Virus record (IMG/VR): IMGVR_UViG_3300024520_000589
Location: 1 to 20,604 of that record
Origin: a virus
DNA: 20,604 nt
Direction: 5' to 3' (one strand)
Shown here in pieces: positions 7,552-13,440 of this stretch; the first letter of the stretch is position 1; each line of letters starts with the position of its first letter. A program made the position numbers and the translations under genes. The notes below the pieces were generated by a model. It did not search any database and was not told the origin of the DNA. It worked only from the letters and a program-made list of their open reading frames with translations.

Positions 7552-7675
7552 TCAGTCGATTGAGCAACTTTGCACCACCTGGTTTGAAACCATCCAGACC
7601 ACTCCCGATGGTGCGACCCGCGAACAGCTTGAAGCCGAAGTATTGGCGCTCATGCAATTTGACGCTAACTGCTAA
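7463..7675 (+). CDS. Rz1: Rz1-like outer-membrane spanin lipoprotein
   Basis: The start is the ATG at 7463, preceded by AGGAAGGA (7453-7460); an upstream in-frame ATG at 7397 gives no signal peptide. The protein has 70 residues: a signal sequence with a hydrophobic core (LRLSLMLSFVLS) and a lipobox VTG|C, with the lipidated cysteine at residue 20. The mature form has about 51 residues. The first 89 bases lie inside Rz in another frame, the overlapped arrangement known for Rz/Rz1 pairs. The o-spanin sits in the outer membrane and binds Rz across the periplasm. It is less proline-rich than lambda Rz1. The stop overlaps the next ATG (TAATG). Confidence 0.8.
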   Translation: MLNSLRLSLMLSFVLSVTGCVDALSGGTNSQSIEQLCTTWFETIQTTPDGATREQLEAEVLALMQFDANC

Positions 7676-7899
7676 TGTGGTTAGTTACTGTAATAGTCTG
7701 TTGGATTGAGGTAGATCAATTACAATGTTTTGCGGCAGCTCGAAGTGCCGAACAAGATACTTATTTTGCTACCAAAATGGCTTGTGAACAGAATGCCCGG
7801 TATGGTCGTTTAACCATCATTGAAGAATTTGCCAAACAGGGTGATCGACTGATTTTTCTTAAAACTAATTGTGATAAAGTTTGGGATGAAGCTACTTAA
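7675..7899 (+). CDS. Small Cys-containing protein after the spanins, unknown
   Basis: A 74-residue protein starting in the TAATG junction with Rz1. The first 11 residues are hydrophobic (MWLVTVIVCWI), perhaps a short or atypical signal sequence. Cysteines at residues 9, 18, 37 and 66 could form disulphides if exported. No family is recognised. It is the last gene of the + strand block. Its TAA (7897-7899) overlaps the stop codon of the convergent ATPase gene on the other strand. Confidence 0.55.
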   Translation: MWLVTVIVCWIEVDQLQCFAAARSAEQDTYFATKMACEQNARYGRLTIIEEFAKQGDRLIFLKTNCDKVWDEAT

Positions 7900-9158
7900 T
7901 CTCTTGGTGGGTTAAGCGGAACAAAACAAATACCAAGCCCCTTTTCGGCTTTCTTTCCTATCATTTTCGCACGTTCCATGATTTCGAGTATGCGTACGAT
8001 ATTGTGTGATGGGGTTCGCTCCTGCAAGAACATAATTAACCGGGCTTCCTGAATTGGCTTTTTTCCACCTTTCATATACAGGGTGTAAAGGTGGTGGTAA
8101 AGGTCTTCGATCGTCTGACCGTCGCCGCCCGTTTTCATTGATTTAAAGATGTCAGGCATAAATTCCTCAGCCTCAACCATCCAATCTAGCGCCCGGTGAA
8201 GGTGCTCGATTTCAATGATCAGTTTATCGCTTATGCTCACACTTGCCACCATAGCCAATTTCAATAAATGGGCAGCCCGTCTGGTGTTGTAATGAGCGAG
8301 GCGTGGGTGAGTTGGTTTTGGTGGCTGACCGCCCAAATACCAGCTATCCATAAACTCTTTGGCTTCGGTGGTGAATGAAAATTTTCCGAATAACTCCCCG
8401 ATCTGCTCGAGTCTGTCTAGTAAAACTTTCATCACTTTTGAGTCATCTTCGCGCTCGGTGAATAGGGATGTGAGGGGTTGTTCGCCACTGTAAACAATTA
8501 TGACGCGGGAGAGGAAACCTTGGTCCCAAGCGCCGGGTGGTAGGGTTTCGCGAAGATAACCGGGGGTGCAACCTGCGAAGATGTTAAGATTGGGCCGGTC
8601 TACTTTGATTTTTAAATCGCGGGTTCGGCGGGACTCGGAGTAGCCCTTACCGTCGTACAGGTCTGTGAGCGTGTTCATAAATTCATTTTCATACGCGGGG
8701 AGTAAGACGCCAAGTTCGTTACTGGCGATCAAGAGTGAATTGAATGTGTGGACTGGTGTGGGGTCAAAAGTGCGGACTACCCGGCGTGTAGCTTCGGCAA
8801 GCCTGTCGATAAGCGCCGCCTTGGTAAGTGAACTGTCAGCTACGTGATGTTCTTCCATATCAGCCCATAGAGCGCGGACACGCCAAGTCACCTCGGTTTT
8901 ACCAATGCCGGGCGGGGCGCAGATTACTACGTACAAATTTGGATACAATTCACTCCCTTTGGTCTTTACCCAAACCTTGCGCTCAAGTGCCCCGGCAATC
9001 GCCATGATACCTGCCCACTTGCGAAAAATGGGCGGGGATGTAATACCGGCAGTAGCTTCTTGAAATCCGTCAATCCAATCAGGATAGGTAATGTTTAAGT
9101 CGGGTTTTTTGTTTAGGGGGTTGCCGATCTTCGTTACCTGTCCAGAGTTTTTGGCCAT
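7896..9158 (-). CDS. DUF3987-like P-loop ATPase, probable replication helicase or primase-helicase component
   Basis: A 420-residue protein. The Walker A motif is APPGIGKTE (residues 81-89); a Walker B-like stretch is FNSLLIASNELGVLL (about 139-153), followed by an arginine-rich central part and NIFAGCTPGYLRETLPP. This order (P-loop, 'asnE' strand, then a G-C-T strand) is typical of DUF3987/VirE-type ATPases found beside phage polymerases, which are thought to act as helicases or helicase loaders. The C-terminal 60 residues look like a winged helix (a helix run, then a short hairpin near GKKAEKGLGICF). The start at 9158 overlaps the polymerase end by 80 bases. The ribosome site there is modest (GGAT 8 bases upstream), but no other suitable Met lies before residue 50. 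It is the last gene of the - strand block. Confidence 0.62.
   Translation of the reverse strand: MAKNSGQVTKIGNPLNKKPDLNITYPDWIDGFQEATAGITSPPIFRKWAGIMAIAGALERKVWVKTKGSELYPNLYVVICAPPGIGKTEVTWRVRALWADMEEHHVADSSLTKAALIDRLAEATRRVVRTFDPTPVHTFNSLLIASNELGVLLPAYENEFMNTLTDLYDGKGYSESRRTRDLKIKVDRPNLNIFAGCTPGYLRETLPPGAWDQGFLSRVIIVYSGEQPLTSLFTEREDDSKVMKVLLDRLEQIGELFGKFSFTTEAKEFMDSWYLGGQPPKPTHPRLAHYNTRRAAHLLKLAMVASVSISDKLIIEIEHLHRALDWMVEAEEFMPDIFKSMKTGGDGQTIEDLYHHLYTLYMKGGKKPIQEARLIMFLQERTPSHNIVRILEIMERAKMIGKKAEKGLGICFVPLNPPRD
7935..7960 (+). terminator. Weak candidate terminator for the + strand late block
   Basis: A hairpin AAGCC (7935-7939), 7-base loop, GGCTT (7947-7951) is followed by TTCTTTCC. It lies inside the end of the convergent ATPase gene, since there is no spacer between the two blocks. 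The stem is short and the T run is interrupted. Confidence 0.28.
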
Positions 9159-10665
9159 GCGGATTTATCCATATTCCTGTAGTTTTATCTTTGTAACTCT
9201 TGCCCCAATTAAACCCGGTGGTAGCCTCAAGGGGGACAGAAAATAACCGCCCGCCCTTAAGTTCTTTCGTCACCGTGAGTAATTTTAAAGCTCGAGGAAG
9301 TAATTCTTGAAGCCCGTCAAGGGGGAGTTGAAAGAGGATCGAGTCGTGGACGGGAAGTTGAAGCAAAGCCTCCGGCATCCCATGCCAAAGTTGTAACCAG
9401 CCACGATCAAGCTCTTCCCCGGTGGTAGATTGGGGGTCGTATGCAATTGCAGCCCGCAGAGTTCGCGGGTCTTTGTAGCGGTCGAAGAAAATCCTGCGCC
9501 GCCCAAAGAGGTTGTTAAGGTAGCCGACTGTTTTAAGTTGACGGTAAACCCAACCGTGCCAGTCATCCTTGCTGAGGTCTTTTTGTATGTTGCCGATAAG
9601 GGGAAAGGCGTTGAAATAGCGGGCTTGAAAGTTTTCAATGATACTGGCTTCTGTTTTTGTGTGCATAGCCATTGTTCGAGGTAGTCCATAATAATTTGTC
9701 CCGTGTCCTAATTTCTTTGCCATATCGCGGTAGCTAAGTTCCCGATACGCTTTGCTGTCCGCAATGCTCCGGGCAAGTGTTGCGTCCCAAGGGTCTGGCC
9801 ATTCAAGTTCTTTCCAAGCCATCGAGCAAACGCGGGTGTGAAGATCGCCTGACTCACAGGCATCAAGGTAAGCGCCCGCCTTCTCCGGTCCGTGGCTATC
9901 ATAATAGATTTGCCAAAGTCGCGCTGCAACATTTCGGGCGTCGGCTTGTTCCAGGTCCACGTTAACCATAATGTGGCCGGGGTCAGCTACAAACACACGG
10001 CGAAGGCGATCCTCGACGTTTTGAAGATTGGTACCTGTACCGAATGCGCTGAACTGTGAGGCAAAGCGCCCGGTATCGGTTCCAGCTATGTTGAGGCTGG
10101 TTCGCATCCGACCATCTTTGTCGGCGGACGTTTCTAGAAAGCTGATCTTCTTGCCGAGTATTCGCATAGCTAGGATGTACCGTGCCCAAATCTGAGGATA
10201 GCGGTAGACGGAAAGCCGCTCTAGAGCATCTGCGTTAGTGGTAGGCGCAAAGAAGCCCTGGGCATTTCGCTTTCTAATAGGCTTGAGGCCGAACGTATCG
10301 TAGAAAAGGACTTTAAGCTGAGTGGGTGAGCGCCAGTTGATGGGGTAGCCGAGGATTTTGTCGCAAATTTTATCGAAATTCTTTTGTAGCTGACGTAGTT
10401 CTGAGCGGTATTCGCTGAGTGATTTGTTGAGCGCGTTGAAGTCAATTTTCAGTCCCTTCATGCACATATAGCCTACCGGCGCAAGTTTCGCCATAGCTGT
10501 TTCGTAGGTTTCTTTTACATTGTCTGGCTCATATTTAAGGTCTTCACGGAGCCGGTTGCGAACTTCCAACGTCACACAGCAATCAAGCCCGTTGTAAATC
10601 CAACTCTTGTGATTGGGGGTGAGTTTAGTATTGGCCTTGAGGTTGACCGTGTTGTAGATTTTCAC
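9079..10665 (-). CDS. Family A DNA polymerase, polymerase part of a split gene
   Basis: A 528-residue protein starting with GTG in a GTGA overlap with the DUF1937 gene. The palm and fingers motifs are complete: TDTGRFAS (196-203), motif A VNVDLEQADAR (D237), motif B R313..K317/K318...NYYG (325-327), and motif C VHDS (H440, D441), with Ser where most family A enzymes have Glu. The 3'-5' exonuclease domain is missing except for its last motif, YNGLD (Y24, D28), at the very N-terminus. The rest of that domain sits in the UDG-exonuclease protein encoded at 11958-12968. In SPO1-type polymerases these parts form one chain. The C-terminus extends about 38 residues beyond the usual end (WGKSY) and overlaps the ATPase gene by 80 bases. 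This is the replicative polymerase of the phage. Confidence 0.9.
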   Translation of the reverse strand: MKIYNTVNLKANTKLTPNHKSWIYNGLDCCVTLEVRNRLREDLKYEPDNVKETYETAMAKLAPVGYMCMKGLKIDFNALNKSLSEYRSELRQLQKNFDKICDKILGYPINWRSPTQLKVLFYDTFGLKPIRKRNAQGFFAPTTNADALERLSVYRYPQIWARYILAMRILGKKISFLETSADKDGRMRTSLNIAGTDTGRFASQFSAFGTGTNLQNVEDRLRRVFVADPGHIMVNVDLEQADARNVAARLWQIYYDSHGPEKAGAYLDACESGDLHTRVCSMAWKELEWPDPWDATLARSIADSKAYRELSYRDMAKKLGHGTNYYGLPRTMAMHTKTEASIIENFQARYFNAFPLIGNIQKDLSKDDWHGWVYRQLKTVGYLNNLFGRRRIFFDRYKDPRTLRAAIAYDPQSTTGEELDRGWLQLWHGMPEALLQLPVHDSILFQLPLDGLQELLPRALKLLTVTKELKGGRLFSVPLEATTGFNWGKSYKDKTTGIWINPHGQKLWTGNEDRQPPKQKTRLKHYLS

Positions 10666-11015
10666 GGAAGCATTTCTCCGACTCGCCCGTCGAGGGGATC
10701 GACCATATGTATCGTTTTACCTTGAGCCTCCATGTAAGCCATTTCCGCTTTAATCCCTACACTGGCTTCCCAACCGCCAAGACGCAGTACCCACATTTCA
10801 GAAGCGGCATCCATCATACCCTCGTTGAAAACGATCCAATCAATATGGGCGGTGCCGTGATCTTTTAGCGCGGCAAACGGGTGGCCGTAAGCGATCGGAC
10901 TGAAAATGACTTTGCCTTTGTTAAGGTGGTGGCTGGCGAAATCAACAACGGCGTGATACCGGGCTTCGCGAATTGAGGGCTCGGAATGGGAGTAGGGACT
11001 GGCGAGATAAATCAT
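10662..11015 (-). CDS. DUF1937 protein, nucleoside 2-deoxyribosyltransferase-like
   Basis: A 117-residue protein opening with IYLASPYSH, the signature of DUF1937, a Rossmann-like family close to nucleoside 2-deoxyribosyltransferases. Further conserved parts are an arginine-bearing helix (SIREARYHAV), FSPIAYGHPFA, a DWI(V/x) segment, and the MWVLRLGGWEASVGIKAEM stretch, in which a W-x-x-S-x-G-x-x-x-E pattern matches the catalytic glutamate helix of the fold. It may act on nucleosides or nucleotides in the phage pool, but the substrate is unknown. It lies in the gap of the split polymerase, and its TGA overlaps the polymerase GTG. The start overlaps the stop of the 41-residue gene (ATGA). Confidence 0.7.
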   Translation of the reverse strand: MIYLASPYSHSEPSIREARYHAVVDFASHHLNKGKVIFSPIAYGHPFAALKDHGTAHIDWIVFNEGMMDAASEMWVLRLGGWEASVGIKAEMAYMEAQGKTIHMVDPLDGRVGEMLP

Positions 11016-11137
11016 ACTATATGCCCCGTGTTGTAATCGAGGACTGTTAAAGCTTCTTTAATAGCTACCACAGCATCTTGTCTGATATAGCATAGTCGAT
11101 CTCGGGTTAGTGGAAAAGTTACCATTTTTAAAGTCAT
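11012..11137 (-). CDS. 41-residue protein, unknown
   Basis: A frame of 41 codons filling the space between two neighbours, with ATGA overlaps at both ends (11137-11134 with the upstream gene, 11015-11012 with DUF1937). This fit is the main argument that it is a gene. The peptide reads as a short basic start (TFPLTRDRLCYIRQ) followed by one amphipathic helix (DAVVAIKEALTVL). There is no clear ribosome site of its own, so it would be translated by coupling. No family is recognised. Confidence 0.5.
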   Translation of the reverse strand: MTLKMVTFPLTRDRLCYIRQDAVVAIKEALTVLDYNTGHIV

Positions 11138-11406
11138 ACTGACATCCTTTGTTGGGCGGGGAGATTAAACTCCCGTTGAATGTTGAGCGGGAAACTGACG
11201 TACCAAAATTCGCGCGGAACTTCAGTAGATTTTATTGCATTTCCAAGGATAACCGCCTGGGCGTGGAAGGCGGCTTGTCGCGGTGAGTGCGATTTGGCGA
11301 GTTCTTTCATATCTAAATGAACCTCGATTTCAAAATAACCTCCCTCAGCCGGATTACCCGGAGTATGCTTTTCGATTATCATGGTTTTTAAGGTGGAAAA
11401 AAGCAT
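11134..11406 (-). CDS. Hypothetical protein (90 residues)
   Basis: I choose the ATG at 11406 because GGAG lies 9 bases upstream and the preceding gene stops at 11408; a start 33 bases further upstream is possible. The protein begins with a beta-like segment (TLKTMIIEKH), then a Gly/Pro turn, a strand (YFEIEVHL), a helix with conserved-looking histidines (SPRQAAFHAQAVILGNAI), and a C-terminal strand (REFWYVSFPL). The compact alpha/beta pattern suggests a small folded protein. I do not recognise the family. It is the third gene in the polymerase gap. Confidence 0.6.
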   Translation of the reverse strand: MLFSTLKTMIIEKHTPGNPAEGGYFEIEVHLDMKELAKSHSPRQAAFHAQAVILGNAIKSTEVPREFWYVSFPLNIQREFNLPAQQRMSV

Positions 11407-11407
11407 G

Positions 11408-11593
11408 TTAGGGCTCCAATGTGGTGATCCGAGTTTCATGATCAGCTATGGTTATATCAATTGCATCTATTTCAGACTCAGTAGCTTCAATCCGCTCAAT
11501 GTTTTCATGTGTGCGGGTTTGTACTGCGGACATTTCCGCAATTAATTTAGTTACTTGCGTTCTCAGTTGGCGTATATCGGACTCATTTGACAT
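11408..11593 (-). CDS. Small coiled-coil protein (61 residues)
   Basis: A 61-residue, almost wholly helical, acidic protein with a heptad pattern over most of its length (IRQLRTQVTKLIAEM, then IERIEATESEIDAIDI). Proteins of this kind usually form dimers or trimers. Its start overlaps the end of the preceding basic protein by 11 bases and it stops one base before the next gene. No DNA-binding or enzymatic motif is visible. It is one of five small genes lying between the two parts of the polymerase. Confidence 0.55.
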   Translation of the reverse strand: MSNESDIRQLRTQVTKLIAEMSAVQTRTHENIERIEATESEIDAIDITIADHETRITTLEP

Positions 11594-11954
11594 TGTTAGC
11601 TACCTTTTTCTGGCGTTTGGCCAACTCCATTGCACGGCGACCAAATTCGGCGGGGGTAATGCGGTGCTGTTTGGTGACTTTTCGTGTAAGCGCCCGGTTT
11701 TGTTGGCGCGTGGGGGGCCATGTATGATCCATCCGGGCGTGTGCCGCCCGCAAGACTTCAAGCCGTTCTATGGCCCGGATATTGGCCGGGGTCAATCGCT
11801 TGGGGCCATACCTTTTCTGACCAAATTGGGCCATAACAACTGAGGCTTGAGCATGTGGTTTCCGGGGTGACCAGTGCACCATCCAAGGTTGCGGTTTTTT
11901 CGAGCGGTTTTTGCGTTGCTTGAACCACTGGCTGAATTTTTCTAGAAGTTTCAC
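11583..11954 (-). CDS. Highly basic protein (123 residues), possible nucleic-acid binder
   Basis: It starts at GTG (11954); the ribosome site AAGGA overlaps the stop of the UDG-exonuclease gene. The protein is very rich in Arg and Lys: a basic N-terminal helix (KFSQWFKQRKNRSKKPQPW), a central segment with YGPKRLTPANIRAIERLEVL, and a second similar segment near the end (ITPAEFGRRAMELAKRQKK). The two (L/I)TPAxxxRxxE-like helices look like a repeated small helical motif. Binding to DNA or RNA is likely from the charge alone. It is the first gene after the break in the polymerase, where a homing endonuclease would be expected if one had caused the split. I see no HNH, GIY-YIG or LAGLIDADG motif. 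Confidence 0.55.
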   Translation of the reverse strand: MKLLEKFSQWFKQRKNRSKKPQPWMVHWSPRKPHAQASVVMAQFGQKRYGPKRLTPANIRAIERLEVLRAAHARMDHTWPPTRQQNRALTRKVTKQHRITPAEFGRRAMELAKRQKKVANNVK

Positions 11955-11957
11955 AGT

Positions 11958-12968
11958 TTATCCTTCCGCTCTAAAGTTATCTTGGTCAGTACGCATGAAT
12001 TTCCAACTCGGTTCGTTGGTATAAATCGAGCCGAGGAAGCCGAGACTCTTTTCCATCTCGGGGTACATTGCGTGGTGAAGTAGCATAGTGTCATCTTCAA
12101 CCACCGGACAGGCGATTTTCATTTTTGCCCAAAGGTACTGAAGGTCGTATGAGAAGTTTTGGCCTACAAGACCCCTATACGCGAGAAGACGACGAACCCA
12201 TTCCCAGGCTTGTCGTTCGAGTTCCGGGGTGGCCCAATAACTGCCGGGTTTATCGTGGTTATAAAAGGGGATTACAAGTGCGCGATCTTCGGTAGGTGCG
12301 AAACCGATTTCGGTAATAGTTTCCTGCTTGGTTTCAATATCGGCGGATAGGACCTCACAATCCTTAATATATTTGTTGAAAAAGGTTTCAATATCTTCGA
12401 TGGTTTCAGCTATGTGGATGAAACGTTGCGGTCGGCGGACTTCTGGGAAGGTACTTTCCTTGAGTGCTTTGGATACATCGGCTATGAGGATGGGCCGGAG
12501 CTTCCACGATCTGAGAACGGCTGATGGGTGGTATGTGGGAAGGATTTTATGCTCACCATCATGGGCGAGGATGGGAGTGCCCCGGTACTTTTTGATCCCC
12601 ATATATTTGCCTAGTGCCCAAAGAGGGGTGGCACCGAGGGCTAGAATTACATTGGGGTTCTGATCATATACCTCTTGATGAAGGCGTTCAAGTTCGGGAG
12701 TGTATCTGTTGTGAACGTAAAGTTTATTGGCTAGGCGTGGGTAGCCTGGAATGGCTTCGGTCTGGGGTCCGTTAAGCGAGGAAAGTTTATTGCCTACCGG
12801 TTGAAAATTGAAAACATTTGTTAGGTAACAATCGCGCCGATCGATCCCTACAGTGCGAAGGATGGAATTTAGGACTTGCCCGGCTCCACTTGCTTGAGTG
12901 AAGGGGCGACCTTCCTCAACATCTTGTCGGGACCAAGCCTCGCCGACTATCATAATGTCGCAGGTCAT
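11958..12968 (-). CDS. UDG-like domain fused to 3'-5' exonuclease domain (N-terminal half of a split SPO1-type polymerase)
   Basis: A 336-residue protein if started at the ATG at 12968, which forms an ATGA overlap with the upstream gene; a start 45 bases earlier is possible. Residues 1-165 resemble family 4 uracil-DNA glycosylases: VGEAWSRQDVEEGRPF (motif A, where GEAPG is usual), NVILALGATPLWAL, and PTYHPSAVLR (motif B, H147). The iron-sulphur cysteines of family 4 are absent. Residues 200-330 are a DnaQ-like exonuclease: Exo I SADIET (D210, E212) and Exo II GQNFSYD (N271, D275), then SLGFLGSIYTNEPSW. The chain stops before Exo III, which is found at the start of the separate polymerase protein. 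Domain order equals that of the SPO1 polymerase. The protein probably proofreads together with the polymerase subunit. Confidence 0.85.
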   Translation of the reverse strand: MTCDIMIVGEAWSRQDVEEGRPFTQASGAGQVLNSILRTVGIDRRDCYLTNVFNFQPVGNKLSSLNGPQTEAIPGYPRLANKLYVHNRYTPELERLHQEVYDQNPNVILALGATPLWALGKYMGIKKYRGTPILAHDGEHKILPTYHPSAVLRSWKLRPILIADVSKALKESTFPEVRRPQRFIHIAETIEDIETFFNKYIKDCEVLSADIETKQETITEIGFAPTEDRALVIPFYNHDKPGSYWATPELERQAWEWVRRLLAYRGLVGQNFSYDLQYLWAKMKIACPVVEDDTMLLHHAMYPEMEKSLGFLGSIYTNEPSWKFMRTDQDNFRAEG

Positions 12969-13246
12969 TCGTTTCCGACCTCGCCAATCACAAGCGATTT
13001 GGTTAGGGCGCAATCAAGGCAGACACAAATTTCTTTTAGCTGTACGCTTTTAGCCAGATCTTCATTCGGGCCGAGGACACTGGCGAGTGGCGCCGCTTTA
13101 CCTAGTTGCAGTTCCAGTCCCTGTGCCCGGCGAATGGCGTTAAGGTCTAAGATTAAATAATCTAGCGTAAGTTTGTAAAAGGCAATCCCGGCGTGGGCCA
13201 TACCTTTGTCACAAAAATAGCAGTTGGTAAATTCACTAAGTTTCAT
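12965..13246 (-). CDS. Small zinc-ribbon-like protein (93 residues)
   Basis: The start at 13246 is chosen for the strong GGAGG site 9 bases upstream and because a longer frame would begin at the -35 box of the promoter. Two Cys pairs, CYFC near residue 9 and CLDC near residue 77, are well placed to bind one zinc ion and bring both ends together. Between them is a helical region with HAGIAFYKLTLDYLILDL. The protein is the first gene after a strong promoter and lies directly before the UDG-exonuclease gene (ATGA overlap). A regulatory or DNA-binding role would fit but is not shown. Confidence 0.6.
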   Translation of the reverse strand: MKLSEFTNCYFCDKGMAHAGIAFYKLTLDYLILDLNAIRRAQGLELQLGKAAPLASVLGPNEDLAKSVQLKEICVCLDCALTKSLVIGEVGNE

Positions 13247-13274
13247 TGGTTGGGCCTCCGATATGGCGGGTACA

Positions 13275-13373
13275 TTAAGTGTAACATATGGCTGTAGCTG
13301 TGTCAAGCAATTCTACATCAGTTAAATCAAGCCTGTTATTCAAAAATATCACTGTTGCGTAGTCGATGGTCAT
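13275..13373 (-). CDS. Possible 32-residue leader peptide across the promoter
   Basis: This frame (MTIDYATVIFLNNRLDLTDV and so on) fills part of the 194-base gap between the methyltransferase and zinc-ribbon genes. Its ATG overlaps the TGA of a short open frame without a clear start. It has no ribosome site and contains the promoter at 13278-13306. It may be a remnant. I see no other gene in the gap. Confidence 0.22.
   Translation of the reverse strand: MTIDYATVIFLNNRLDLTDVELLDTATAICYT
13278..13306 (-). promoter_or_regulatory. Sigma70-type promoter with extended -10 box
   Basis: On the - strand: TTGACA (13306-13301), a 17-base spacer, TACACT (13283-13278), with TG one base before the -10 box. 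Transcription would start near 13271, giving a leader of about 25 bases to the ATG at 13246. It would drive the zinc-ribbon, UDG-exonuclease, DUF1937, polymerase and ATPase genes. Confidence 0.75.
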
Positions 13374-13440
13374 TGCAGAACGTCAAATTGTGTAAACGCT
13401 GCTCCGACGCTTCGTTTCAATTCTCGCGCGTCATAGTCGA

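Noticed and set aside
10662-11957. Group I intron or split intein in the polymerase gene
   Set aside because: The interval is filled with overlapping genes on the same strand, the downstream part has its own GTG and ribosome site, and no intein Cys/Asn-His motifs are visible at the ends of the two halves. A degenerate form cannot be fully excluded.
13247-13440. Possible tRNA or further gene in the gap after the methyltransferase
   Set aside because: No cloverleaf or CCA-type arrangement is seen; only a promoter and a weak 32-codon frame without a ribosome site are present.
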